From the NCBI GenBank assembly GCA_964452915.1, contig CAYVNW010000031.1, positions 1 through 36,605 of the forward strand: a stretch of DNA of 36,605 nucleotides. Direction: 5' to 3'. Positions 1 to 7,380 of this stretch are shown here, piece by piece (the stretch's first letter is position 1; every line of letters starts with the position of its first letter). A model generated the notes under the pieces. The model saw nothing but the letters and a program-made list of their open reading frames with translations. It was not told where the DNA came from and did not search any database. The translations under genes and the position numbers were made by a program. The DNA comes from Colivivens sp964452915. GTDB taxonomy: Bacteria; Bacteroidota; Bacteroidia; Bacteroidales; Bacteroidaceae.

Positions 1-56
1 ATGAGGTTGACCGGTACAAGGCACGGTCACTGCAATTGGGATGACGGGAGGGGTGT
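1..56 (+). repeat. Dispersed ~55-nt repeat, copy 1
   Basis: This stretch recurs nearly unchanged at 4202-4250 and 5593-5648. All copies share the words ATGAGG(t/a)TGACCGG, ACAAGG and GTCACTGCAAT, and copies 1 and 3 continue into GATGACGG. The core GACCG...CGGTC can fold into a short hairpin. It sits just beyond the 3' end of the leftward antiterminator gene. No reading frame is conserved between copies, so it is more likely a DNA/RNA structural repeat than a coding fragment. Confidence 0.75.
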
Positions 57-105
57 GGGTCTGACGGACTCTATAATATATGGTGTAACTTCTCCGATGT
101 CGGGA

Positions 106-804
106 TTATTCCTGCAACTCTTCTGGGTGTATGACTTCGAGGAAGGCATCGGGGATATAGGCTGTAGCTACACCTATGGTGTCATCAAGCATCACGGCTA
201 CACGCTGTTGTCCTGCAACCCGTACGACTTTTCCTATCACGCCGGCAAAGACTCCATCGGTTACTATTACCATGTCGTTGCTTTTGAAACGGATGGTCTG
301 GGGGTTGATCGGTATTGCATGGTCACTCTTGGCATCGCACACCTTTCGGAAATTTTCCATATCTTTTGCGCTGATGACAAGTGGCGGATTGAGTCCGACA
401 CCATCTTTGACCGCTGTCTTGTCGAGATAATATTTAATGTATACAGCAGAACTTGGGTTCTCATTACGGAATTTGTCGATTGCCTCCTTGGTGGAGTTCA
501 CGAAAACAAGTCCGGGGAGCAGCGGTTCCTTAACCCTTCGTCTGACACCGAATATACGTTTCACTATCATGTGGGTCGGGATATAAGTCTCGATACCATA
601 ATCAGACAGAGCGTCACCCGCTTTAAAAATCCTGTTGTTTGTAGTACGCAAAAGATACCATTCAGAGTGCGTTCGTGCAGGTATACAATTTGAGCCATCC
701 CATGTCAGGCGCTGTTCTGTCATGAGTTGGGAATCAGATGCAAGTCCGTTCCCTGAAGGATTTATCCCGCCTTGTCGGGTTTGCTCATTAGACAATGTAG
801 CCAT
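106..804 (-). CDS. UpxY/NusG-like transcription antiterminator
   Basis: A NusG-paralogue antiterminator of the UpxY type, which in Bacteroides binds elongating RNA polymerase and lets it read through long surface-polysaccharide operons. The 232-residue protein has a non-conserved N-terminal tail (1-44), an NGN domain (about 45-160) beginning with a W-Y-L-L-R strand and containing the PLLPGLVFV segment, then a C-terminal KOW-like segment (about 175-210, VFAGVIGKV). I chose the ATG at 804; the longer frame to 849 would start with TTG and run almost to the -10-like box at 864-871. UpxY proteins are normally the first gene of the operon they control, so its target should lie left of position 1. 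The dispersed repeat at 1-56 follows the stop. A generic NusG-like regulator of another operon type is possible. Confidence 0.85.
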   Translation of the reverse strand: MATLSNEQTRQGGINPSGNGLASDSQLMTEQRLTWDGSNCIPARTHSEWYLLRTTNNRIFKAGDALSDYGIETYIPTHMIVKRIFGVRRRVKEPLLPGLVFVNSTKEAIDKFRNENPSSAVYIKYYLDKTAVKDGVGLNPPLVISAKDMENFRKVCDAKSDHAIPINPQTIRFKSNDMVIVTDGVFAGVIGKVVRVAGQQRVAVMLDDTIGVATAYIPDAFLEVIHPEELQE

Positions 805-863
805 ATCGGATCTTGTTGTATGCTCCGAAAACGCACTGAGACAAAACAATTGTTCAGCTAATG

Positions 864-891
864 CAAAGGTAATTCTTTTTTTTTAATCAAA
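864..891 (-). promoter_or_regulatory. Weak promoter candidate for the antiterminator gene
   Basis: On the minus strand TACCTTTG (864-871) fits the Bacteroidota -7 box TAnnTTTG. A TTTG (888-891) lies upstream, but the 16-nt spacer is shorter than the usual 19-21. Transcription from here would leave a leader of about 50 nt before the ATG at 804. Confidence 0.45.
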
Positions 892-1111
892 CATCTTTTT
901 GTGTGAAAATATGTAGTAAATATGAGGAACGCAGAAGTTTTATATTTGAAAGTGGGGCACATTAGGGTTGAATATGTGTATGCGACGCACGCAAGTAGAC
1001 GGCACATCACAACAGTACAAATGTAACGTGATGTTATGACACAGACATTTCATCGGTGTTTGTCTGTCAGATAAAAGAAAGCTGTCAAGACTAAAAATGT
1101 CGTGGTTTTGT

Positions 1112-1141
1112 TTTGACATATTGATTTAATTAGTAAATTTG
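1112..1141 (+). promoter_or_regulatory. Promoter of the GH127/146-like gene
   Basis: TTTG (1112-1115) and TAAATTTG (1134-1141) are separated by 18 nt, close to the Bacteroidota consensus. The start codon follows 31 nt after the -7 box. Confidence 0.65.
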
Positions 1142-1172
1142 CAATGTAATATATTTAATCAACCGATCAAAC

Positions 1173-4127
1173 ATGATGAAAAAACTTAATCTAATTATTT
1201 GTGGGGCTATAGGGCTGTGCATGGCATCGTTTGCTTATGCCTCACCGGTCTTTGATGAATCTGCTTCTACTATTGCACCGAAATCCAAGCAACGCTCGAT
1301 TGTAAAAGTTGAGCCTGTGAATGTTGAGACACCACAAGGAACTGCACCCCGCCTTCCATGGCAAGTATGGGTGACATACAGTGACGGCTCACAAGAATGG
1401 AGACAGACCCGCTGGTCGAACTCTGCCAGAGCGACAGAAGAGGAAGAGGCAAGCTATGCAGTAGGAAAAGAATATACTGTCGACGGAGTCATTATTGGTG
1501 ACAACTCAGCTGAAAACGGTTACCCGATCACCGCGAAAGTAACGGTAGTAGCGAAGGCATGGGACGTACCTTCAAACGTACCGGTAGCAAAACCACTGCC
1601 ACTTGGCAAGGTTACCCTTATTGGTGACAACCGTCTGACATCGAACCGAGAACTCGACATCAACCAACTGCTGTCGCTTGATGTAACACAGCAACTCTAC
1701 AACTACCGTGATACATACTGCCTGTCAACCGAAGGCTATACAAGGTCGGATGGTTGGGACTCGCCTGAAACCAAGTTGAAAGGACACGGAAGCGGTCACT
1801 ACATGAGTGCGATGGCTTTTGCATACGCAAGCTCAACTGATCCTGCACAGAAAGCCAAACTGAAAGCCAATATCAAACGTATGGTAGATGAGCTCAGAGC
1901 ATGCCAGGAACTTACCTTTGTGTATAGTGACTCGTTGGGACGTTACTTTGAGGCGCGCGACTATGCTCCGGAGGAAGTGTTGAAGAATATGCGCGGTAAC
2001 TGGAGAGCCTTTGACGAATATAAAAAAGACTACAAGCATTATGGATATGGATATATCAATGCCATACCGGCTGCACACCCAGCCTTGATTGAGTGCTACA
2101 GAGCATATAATAATGAGGAATGGGTTTGGGCACCTTATTATAGTATACACAAGCAACTTGCCGGACTTATAGACATAGCGAACAACGTGGACGACAAGGA
2201 AATAGCCGACAAGGCATTGCTGATTGCCAAAGATATGGGACTTTGGGTATGGAACCGTTTGAAATACCGTACTTATGTGAAGACCGACGGAACAAAAGAA
2301 GAGCGCCAGGCAAAGCCAGGCAACCGCTACGAAATGTGGAACATGTATATTGCCGGCGAAGTAGGCGGAATGCAGGAATCCCTCGCTCGTCTGTCGGAAA
2401 TGGTATCCGACCCTACAGAGAAGGCACGTCTGCTTGAGGGCGCAAGCTTCTTTGACGCACCGGCGTTCTATGATCCGGTGGCACACAATATAGACGATAT
2501 ACGTACACGCCATGCAAACCAGCACATACCGATGATTGTAGGCGCCATCAACCTGTACAAAGGCAACGGCAATCCTTATTACTACAATCTGGCATACAAT
2601 TTCTGGAACCTGATTCAAGGACGCTACGCATACGCAATGGGTGGGGTAGGCAACGGAGAGATGTTCCGCCAGCCTTACTCGCAAATGCTCAGTATGAATA
2701 CGAACGTCATACGTGGATGGGGCCGCAACAGCAGGGCTGTGCCAGATCCAGACATCAACGAGACTTGTTGCGCATACAACCTCGCCAAGCTGACAAAGGA
2801 CTTGAACGGATATGATCCGGACGATGCCCGTTACATGGACTATTATGAGCGTGTACTCTACAACCAAATTATAGGTTCGGTAGACGCTGAACACTACGCC
2901 ACTACTTATCAGTATGCTGTAGGTATGGACGCAAGAAAGCCTTTTGGTAATGAAACACCACAATCCACATGCTGCGGAGGAACAGGCGTCGAGAACCATG
3001 TGAAGTATCAAGAAGCAGCCTACTTCGTTAATGACAACACAATTTGGGTAGCATTGTATTTGCCAACAGTTGCTCAGTGGGACAGCAAGGGCGTGACAAT
3101 AGAGCAAGACTGCCAGTGGCCTGCTGACAACTCGACAATAAAGATCAAGAAAGGAAATGCTACATTTGCCATGAAGTTGCGTGTGCCTTACTGGGCAACA
3201 GAAGGATTCGACGTGAAGCTCAACGGAAAGTCGGTTGCAAAGAAGTATCAGCCTTGCTCGTATGTTGAGATACCATCACGCCAATGGAGTGAAGGAGATG
3301 TAGTTGAAGTAACGATGCCATTCACAAAACATATCAACTTCGGTCCGGATAAGATGGAGCTTGCAGCAACAAACGATAATCCTCAGCAGACGTTCGCACC
3401 AATGTGGAACGGAGCAATCATGTATGGTCCATTGGTTATGACGACCGAGGAAGTAAAGTCATGGAACGAGGCAGATTTCGACTTGAGCTCTAACCTGCAA
3501 GAGATACAACTCAACGGACCTACAAGCGACACGGGACGTGACGGCCATATATACACGCTGACTCTTGCCGGCAAGAAATTTGTCCCTGACTATTATGAGA
3601 CAGGCGAGTCGACCCACTATCTGCGTCTGAACGTTCAGAACGGAGGTAAGAAGGTTAAGGGAGGCAAGCTCGACAAGTCTGCACTTGAATCAGCTATCAA
3701 GATCGCCAACGACCGCAAGAACGATCAAGAGAAATGGAATGCGCTCTCTGTAAAAGTTCCGGCTCACGCACCATGGGCTCCATACGGCTATGCACGTTTG
3801 ATGGAACAACTGAAGAATGCTGAGGCAGTGAACAACAAGGCAACTAAGTCGCTCACACAAGCAGAAGTCAACTCCGCAGCCTCGTCACTGAATATGGTGA
3901 TCAACACCATGCGCCCGGGCAACCTTGCAGAACCGGAGGACTTGAACGAGTTGCAAAACCTGCTGACAGAGACCAAGGAAATCCGAAATAAGAACACACA
4001 GGTACGCGAGGCTATTGACTATGCCGATATGGTTGTAGGCTACGTCAACGGAGGTAGTGGAACTAAGGATATGATTGTAAAAGCTCTCGACACTCTCAAG
4101 ACTGCCCGCAAAACTCTTGACAAATAA
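1173..4127 (+). CDS. Secreted GH127/GH146-like (DUF1680) glycoside hydrolase
   Basis: A 984-residue exported enzyme, probably a beta-L-arabinofuranosidase acting on arabinose-containing plant glycans. A signal peptide (1-24, ending AYA/SP) is followed by an Ig-like domain (about 45-128, with the TYSDGS strand of Big_4 modules), then the DUF1680 alpha-barrel (about 160-640). Characterised GH127 enzymes use a Glu and three Cys around zinc; candidates here are E496 (GNGEMF), C532/C533 (NETCCAYN) and C600/C601 (TCCGGTGVEN). A beta-sandwich (about 650-800) and a helical C-terminal tail of FIVAR-like segments (about 830-984) follow. The gene is monocistronic, with its own promoter and terminator and no SusC/D neighbours. 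GH127 and GH146 cannot be separated by eye, and other DUF1680 specificities exist. Confidence 0.85.
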   Translation: MMKKLNLIICGAIGLCMASFAYASPVFDESASTIAPKSKQRSIVKVEPVNVETPQGTAPRLPWQVWVTYSDGSQEWRQTRWSNSARATEEEEASYAVGKEYTVDGVIIGDNSAENGYPITAKVTVVAKAWDVPSNVPVAKPLPLGKVTLIGDNRLTSNRELDINQLLSLDVTQQLYNYRDTYCLSTEGYTRSDGWDSPETKLKGHGSGHYMSAMAFAYASSTDPAQKAKLKANIKRMVDELRACQELTFVYSDSLGRYFEARDYAPEEVLKNMRGNWRAFDEYKKDYKHYGYGYINAIPAAHPALIECYRAYNNEEWVWAPYYSIHKQLAGLIDIANNVDDKEIADKALLIAKDMGLWVWNRLKYRTYVKTDGTKEERQAKPGNRYEMWNMYIAGEVGGMQESLARLSEMVSDPTEKARLLEGASFFDAPAFYDPVAHNIDDIRTRHANQHIPMIVGAINLYKGNGNPYYYNLAYNFWNLIQGRYAYAMGGVGNGEMFRQPYSQMLSMNTNVIRGWGRNSRAVPDPDINETCCAYNLAKLTKDLNGYDPDDARYMDYYERVLYNQIIGSVDAEHYATTYQYAVGMDARKPFGNETPQSTCCGGTGVENHVKYQEAAYFVNDNTIWVALYLPTVAQWDSKGVTIEQDCQWPADNSTIKIKKGNATFAMKLRVPYWATEGFDVKLNGKSVAKKYQPCSYVEIPSRQWSEGDVVEVTMPFTKHINFGPDKMELAATNDNPQQTFAPMWNGAIMYGPLVMTTEEVKSWNEADFDLSSNLQEIQLNGPTSDTGRDGHIYTLTLAGKKFVPDYYETGESTHYLRLNVQNGGKKVKGGKLDKSALESAIKIANDRKNDQEKWNALSVKVPAHAPWAPYGYARLMEQLKNAEAVNNKATKSLTQAEVNSAASSLNMVINTMRPGNLAEPEDLNELQNLLTETKEIRNKNTQVREAIDYADMVVGYVNGGSGTKDMIVKALDTLKTARKTLDK

Positions 4128-4153
4128 CAAACGGTAATAGCTGAATACATAAT

Positions 4154-4189
4154 AAAAGGCGGATCTTCGATGATGAAGGTCCGCCTTTT
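4154..4189. terminator. Strong intrinsic terminator, possibly bidirectional
   Basis: A 15-bp inverted repeat, AAAAGGCGGATCTTC (4154-4168) with GAAGGTCCGCCTTTT (4175-4189), has one G-U pair and a 6-nt loop. It ends in TTTT 62 nt after the glycosidase stop. On the minus strand it also ends in a T-tract, so it could stop leftward transcription from the kinase module. Confidence 0.85.
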
Positions 4190-4201
4190 ATGCGTTGTGG
4201 T

Positions 4202-4250
4202 ATGAGGATGACCGGCACAAGGCACGGTCACTGCAATTGGGATGGCAATG
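4202..4250 (+). repeat. Dispersed ~55-nt repeat, copy 2
   Basis: Near-identical to 1-44 and 5593-5636: ATGAGGATGACCGGCACAAG continuing through GGCACGGTCACTGCAATTGG. It diverges after GGGATGG. The inner GACCG/CGGTC stem is intact. It lies directly left of hairpin array A. Confidence 0.75.
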
Positions 4251-4263
4251 TGCGTTAATGTGA

Positions 4264-4458
4264 CACCTCTACGAGGTGCTGGATGAGATGTTGTGCTTCG
4301 GTCCCCAGGTGCACTGACTGCGTCTGTGTACGCTGGGCAGGCCCCCAGTCAGCCTGGGGCATGACTGAGGGTTAATAAAGCGGTTAGCCCTCCAGGCTAA
4401 TGGGGAATGGATGTTACTATAAATGGCTTTACGGGAACTTCCATTCATAATAATGGAA
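4264..4458. repeat. Hairpin array A (left flank of the kinase module)
   Basis: Four short palindromes in about 195 nt. CACCTC-TAC-GAGGTG occupies 4264-4278. A larger stem pairs CCCCAGG+CTGACTG (4303-4320, with a TGCA bulge) with CAGTCAGCCTGGGG (4346-4359), 14 bp in all. TTAGCC/GGCTAA occupies 4384-4400, and TTCCATT/AATGGAA 4439-4458. The first and third, with their flanking words, recur in array B at 5451-5465 and 5555-5571. No frame is conserved. The layout resembles REP-type intergenic hairpins, but no REP-associated transposase is in the window. Confidence 0.7.
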
Positions 4459-4470
4459 TGTAACGCTTAT

Positions 4471-5085
4471 TTAGTGTGATTGTAAAGCTTGTTTATAAAT
4501 TGGCCACGCCCAACTTGGAATTTCTTCTGAATACTGCTTAAATAGCCTTCCATCAACCAACCTAAAAAGTAATTTAGCTGCCACATTATCTATTGAGTTG
4601 TCGTAAACGTAAGTCCTATCCGTAAAACTTGAGACTACCAAACAATTCGTTAATGAGCGGTAATAACGGGAGATAACTTTCTGGATTGGTACATCATGAC
4701 CTCCTTCCATTACCCTCCTTGCAATTCGAGCCGCATTAATCGTTGGAGAATTGGTAGACACAAAAAACAATCGTATGAAATAACCAGCATCTTTCGCCTT
4801 CTTGATGAAATCGATTTTAGCATCAGATGACATAACAGTTTCAAAAATCAGATTTTTTTTGTTTTCTATGCAATGCTCGCGAAGTTGTTCACAATACTGC
4901 ACCGCCTTGAGTATTGAGTCAGTGGAATTCCAATCTCCAAAACGATCTTGCGCTATTTGATCGGGGTTGACATAAACAGCGTCATTTCTCCACTTATGCT
5001 TGAGAATTTCAGATGTAATTGTTGTCTTACCAGAGCCGTTCGGCCCGGCAATTACTATCAAAACCGGCTTATGTCCTGATTTCAT
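4471..5085 (-). CDS. Zeta-toxin-like P-loop kinase (COG4185 type)
   Basis: A 204-residue predicted ATP-dependent kinase. The Walker A motif GPNGSGKT (14-21) sits behind a hydrophobic strand. Next come the NPD-x-IA-x-DRF segment, FETVMSS, the FFVSTNSP strand, and an arginine-rich lid, RIARRVMEGGHDVP, followed by ISRYYRSL. This order is typical of COG4185/zeta-family proteins, whose best-known members phosphorylate UDP-N-acetylglucosamine; that activity is not demonstrable here. The ATG at 5085 is preferred to an in-frame TTG three bases upstream. It overlaps the stop of the preceding small gene by one base (TGATG), implying translational coupling. The pair is flanked on both sides by hairpin arrays. 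Confidence 0.8.
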   Translation of the reverse strand: MKSGHKPVLIVIAGPNGSGKTTITSEILKHKWRNDAVYVNPDQIAQDRFGDWNSTDSILKAVQYCEQLREHCIENKKNLIFETVMSSDAKIDFIKKAKDAGYFIRLFFVSTNSPTINAARIARRVMEGGHDVPIQKVISRYYRSLTNCLVVSSFTDRTYVYDNSIDNVAAKLLFRLVDGRLFKQYSEEIPSWAWPIYKQALQSH

Positions 5086-5288
5086 CAATTTGCGGATGTT
5101 GGATATTGTTTTTTGAATTTCATCATTGCGACTTCTGCATCAGCCATGTACTTATCTAAATACCGTTGTTGAGCTTCTTGTCCTTTGGCTTTAGCATGTT
5201 CCGCAGCTTCTTGCATCAGCTGTGACAGGATTTCGTCCGATGGCTCTTCCAAGCTTGTTAACTTATATGTATCTATTGTCTGTCCCAT
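5085..5288 (-). CDS. Small acidic partner of the zeta-like kinase, putative antitoxin
   Basis: A 67-residue charged, mostly helical protein: a short beta-like start (GQTIDTYKLTSLEEPSDE), then a long helix rich in Ala, Glu, Gln and Lys. I do not recognise a named family. Its place as the first gene, coupled by TGATG to a zeta-like kinase, is the usual antitoxin position, so the role is inferred from context only. The ATG at 5288 is fixed by the promoter: the longer frame would begin with TTG at 5315, inside the -7 box. Confidence 0.7.
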   Translation of the reverse strand: MGQTIDTYKLTSLEEPSDEILSQLMQEAAEHAKAKGQEAQQRYLDKYMADAEVAMMKFKKQYPTSAN

Positions 5289-5312
5289 ATATTTATATAC
5301 TGAATGACGATA

Positions 5313-5344
5313 CAAAGATATGTATTATTTTTTATATTCACAAA
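5313..5344 (-). promoter_or_regulatory. Promoter of the kinase/small-protein module
   Basis: Read on the minus strand, TTTG (5341-5344), a 20-nt spacer and TATCTTTG (5313-5320) match the Bacteroidota promoter exactly. The ATG at 5288 lies 24 nt beyond the -7 box, so the leader is short. Confidence 0.8.
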
Positions 5345-5374
5345 TGTTGTCTTGTTTTTTACGTATGGTTGTGG

Positions 5375-5571
5375 CACCTTTCCAAGGTGTAGGATGTGTG
5401 TCAAGTCTCGGTCCCCACGTGCCTGCGGTACTTGGGGTTAAGCATAGTGACACCTCTACGAGGTGTATCAAGCGGCGACCCTGCAAGGGTCGTAGTTATA
5501 GCGTTATGTTGATGCCCCGCCTCAGTGAACTGATGAGATGTGGTTACTAAGCGGTTAGCCTTTCAGGCTAA
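5375..5571. repeat. Hairpin array B (right flank of the kinase module)
   Basis: Five palindromes in about 200 nt: CACCTT-TCC-AAGGTG (5375-5389); CCCCA...TGGGG with inner GTGC/GTAC (5413-5437); CACCTC-TAC-GAGGTG (5451-5465, identical to 4264-4278 including the preceding GTGA); CGACCCT-GCA-AGGGTCG (5476-5492); and TTAGCC-TTTCA-GGCTAA (5555-5571). The words CGGTCCCCA and AAGCGGTTAGCC also recur from array A. Much of the 520-nt gap before ybjQ is made of this array and repeat copy 3; I see no credible gene in it. Confidence 0.75.
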
Positions 5572-5592
5572 TGATGGATGTGCTGACCCTGC

Positions 5593-5648
5593 ATGAGGTT
5601 GACCGGCACAAGGTACAGTCACTGCAATCGGGATGACGGAAGGGGAGG
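5593..5648 (+). repeat. Dispersed ~55-nt repeat, copy 3
   Basis: Differs from copy 1 (1-56) at only a handful of positions. Two substitutions (GGTAC, CAGTC) weaken the inner GACCG/CGGTC stem. Related words (GGTATGACGG, AGGGGATGG) follow at about 5669-5687, possibly the remnant of a further partial copy. Confidence 0.75.
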
Positions 5649-5745
5649 CATGGCATCGTTGTGTAGTTGGTATGACGGAGGGGATGGAATGATGCAGTCC
5701 ATTGGAAGGAAGAAGGAGAAGAATACAAAAATAATCTGCTATTCA

Positions 5746-5777
5746 TTTGTGGGAGTCAAAAAAACTATGTAATTTTG
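5746..5777 (+). promoter_or_regulatory. Promoter of the ybjQ-hpt operon
   Basis: TTTG (5746-5749), a 20-nt spacer and TAATTTTG (5770-5777) match the Bacteroidota consensus. The start codon is 31 nt beyond the -7 box. Confidence 0.8.
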
Positions 5778-5808
5778 TAGCACATTAATTTGATAAATAT
5801 ATTGAGCT

Positions 5809-6132
5809 ATGCTTATAACAACAACTCCAACAATTGAAGGTTGCCCCATCAAAGAATATTATGGTGTGGTGACAGGTGAGACGATAATTGGCGCAAACAT
5901 TATCAAGGATTTCTTCGCTGGTATCAGAGATGTTATTGGCGGACGCGCGTCGAGTTATGAGAAAGTGCTCGTGGAAGCTAAGGAATCTGCATTGAAAGAG
6001 ATGACAGAACACGCAACGGCACTTGGTGCAAACGCTATAGTAGGCGTCAATCTTGACTATGCAACTATCGGTGAGACATCAACAATGCTAATGGTTAGCT
6101 GCAGCGGTACCGCAGTACGGATCGAATTGTAG
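5809..6132 (+). CDS. YbjQ/DUF74 family protein
   Basis: A 107-residue protein matching the YbjQ (PF01906) family throughout. An N-terminal strand ends in the YYGVVTGETIIGANI motif, a middle helix carries the acidic/basic pattern of AKESALKEMTEHA, and the end has ALGANAIVGVNLDY then a final strand. The family forms pentamers and is sometimes called heavy-metal-binding, but its cellular role is not settled. Length is normal. It is the first gene of the operon, and only three bases separate its stop from the hpt start. Confidence 0.9.
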   Translation: MLITTTPTIEGCPIKEYYGVVTGETIIGANIIKDFFAGIRDVIGGRASSYEKVLVEAKESALKEMTEHATALGANAIVGVNLDYATIGETSTMLMVSCSGTAVRIEL

Positions 6133-6135
6133 AGG

Positions 6136-6675
6136 ATGGACAAAATACACATTTGGGACAAAGACTTTGAATTGTCAATCAGCAACGAAACGATACAAGA
6201 GAAAATAAGGCATACAGCCGACAAGATAAATGCTGATTACGCAGGAAAAAGTCCTGTGATAGTCTGTATCCTGAACGGTGCTTTCATGTTCGCCGCCGAC
6301 CTCGTGCGCTATCTCGATTTTATGCCGGAAGTTACCTTTGCGCGGTTTGCGTCGTACGAAGGCACTCACACTACAGGAGTGGTTAGAGAACTGATGGGAG
6401 TTACTACCGACTTAAAGGGCAGGGACGTGATAATAGTGGAAGACATAGTCGACACCGGTGTGACAATGAGTCATCTGCTGCCAAAAATCAAGGAGATGGG
6501 AGCCCTGTCGGTGGAAATAGCCAGTTTGCTCAGGAAACCAGGTAAGCTGAAAGTCAACCTCGACATAAAGTATTGTGCAATGGATATTCCCGACGATTTC
6601 ATAGTGGGCTACGGACTCGATTACGACGGGTTGGGCAGAAACTTGAAAGATATATACACTGTGACGGGTAAATGA
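6136..6675 (+). CDS. hpt: Hypoxanthine phosphoribosyltransferase
   Basis: Cytosolic purine-salvage enzyme converting hypoxanthine (and probably guanine) plus PRPP to IMP/GMP. The 179-residue length fits the bacterial family. The PRPP-binding signature is VIIVEDIVDTGVT (98-110), with the two acidic residues E102 and D103. CILNGAFMFAADL (44-56) is the first PRPP-loop region, and the C-terminal DDFIVGYGLDY is the conserved hood/base-binding segment. An AGAGG ribosome-binding sequence overlaps the end of ybjQ. The neighbour adk suggests a nucleotide-metabolism operon. Confidence 0.95.
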   Translation: MDKIHIWDKDFELSISNETIQEKIRHTADKINADYAGKSPVIVCILNGAFMFAADLVRYLDFMPEVTFARFASYEGTHTTGVVRELMGVTTDLKGRDVIIVEDIVDTGVTMSHLLPKIKEMGALSVEIASLLRKPGKLKVNLDIKYCAMDIPDDFIVGYGLDYDGLGRNLKDIYTVTGK

Positions 6676-6770
6676 TGCATGCCGGCTATAGGACAGCAAC
6701 AGAAACCAACACTACACATTATTATTTAATAAGACACAAAGACAAATCAACATTATAACATATAAACAGT

Positions 6771-7343
6771 ATGAAGAATATAATCATATTCGGTGCCCCA
6801 GGTTCAGGAAAAGGCACCTACAGCGATGAGATTGTGAAACGGTATGGAATGGGACATATCTCGACAGGTGATGTACTCCGTGAGGAAATCAAACGTGGAT
6901 CAGAATTGGGTAAGACTGCCCAGGGGTATATACAGGAAGGCAAATTGATTCCTGATGACCTTATGATTGACATCCTTGCAAAGACATATGACGCACAGCC
7001 AGAGGGCAAAGGTGTCATATTCGACGGTTTTCCACGTACTATCGCACAGGCAGAAGCACTGAAGAAGATGCTTACCGACAGGAAGCACGACATGGGAGTG
7101 ATGATAGAGCTGATTGTCGACGAAGACACGCTGATGGCCCGCTTGCTCAACCGAGCTAAGGAACAGGGCAGGGCAGACGACAATGAAGAAACAATAAAGA
7201 AACGTTTCGATGTATATCACAACCAAACTGCACCACTTGCCGACTGGTTTGAGAAAGAAGGCATCAGACACTCGTTCACATGGGATGGAAGTAAGGAACG
7301 TATGCTTGCCGCCATCTTCGACTATCTCGATACACTGAAATAA
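6771..7343 (+). CDS. adk: Adenylate kinase
   Basis: Interconverts AMP + ATP and 2 ADP. The P-loop GAPGSGKGT lies at residues 8-16, the AMP-binding region is HISTGDVLR, and GVIFDGFPRT is the conserved segment before the lid. The lid is short: LLNRAKEQGRADDNEETIKKR lacks the zinc-binding Cys set, so this is the short-form enzyme common in Bacteroidota. It is 190 residues, near-standard for the short type. A 95-nt gap separates it from hpt without a recognisable promoter, so it is probably co-transcribed. Confidence 0.95.
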   Translation: MKNIIIFGAPGSGKGTYSDEIVKRYGMGHISTGDVLREEIKRGSELGKTAQGYIQEGKLIPDDLMIDILAKTYDAQPEGKGVIFDGFPRTIAQAEALKKMLTDRKHDMGVMIELIVDEDTLMARLLNRAKEQGRADDNEETIKKRFDVYHNQTAPLADWFEKEGIRHSFTWDGSKERMLAAIFDYLDTLK

Positions 7344-7380
7344 CAGAAAGCTGTACACTACAACTTGCAGATGAGACTGG

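Larger units (their letters stand above)
805..1172. other. Divergent intergenic region
   Basis: This 368-nt AT-rich gap lies between the leftward antiterminator and the rightward glycosidase. It holds a -10-like box for each direction (864-871 minus; 1134-1141 plus) and a 7-bp hairpin, ACAGACA at 1041-1047 with TGTCTGT at 1061-1067, loop 13. No coding sequence or operator of a known regulator was recognised. Confidence 0.5.

Noticed and set aside
1..693. A 230-codon plus-strand frame starting at base 1
   Set aside because: Antisense to the NGN/KOW domains of the antiterminator, and begins within the dispersed repeat.
1833..3107. A 424-codon open frame on the minus strand
   Set aside because: It lies wholly antisense to the glycosidase gene, has Cys/Val/Ile-rich composition unlike a real protein, and has no promoter or ribosome-binding context.
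4202..5648. Hairpin arrays as a CRISPR array
   Set aside because: The units are not evenly spaced, there are no constant repeats separated by unique spacers, and no cas genes are present.
4202..5648. Hairpin arrays as integron attC sites
   Set aside because: No integron integrase is visible and the hairpins lack the paired core-site layout of attC; a chromosomal integron elsewhere cannot be excluded.
5320..5746. Short open frames in both directions through array B
   Set aside because: They translate hairpin repeats; the frame is not kept between repeat copies.
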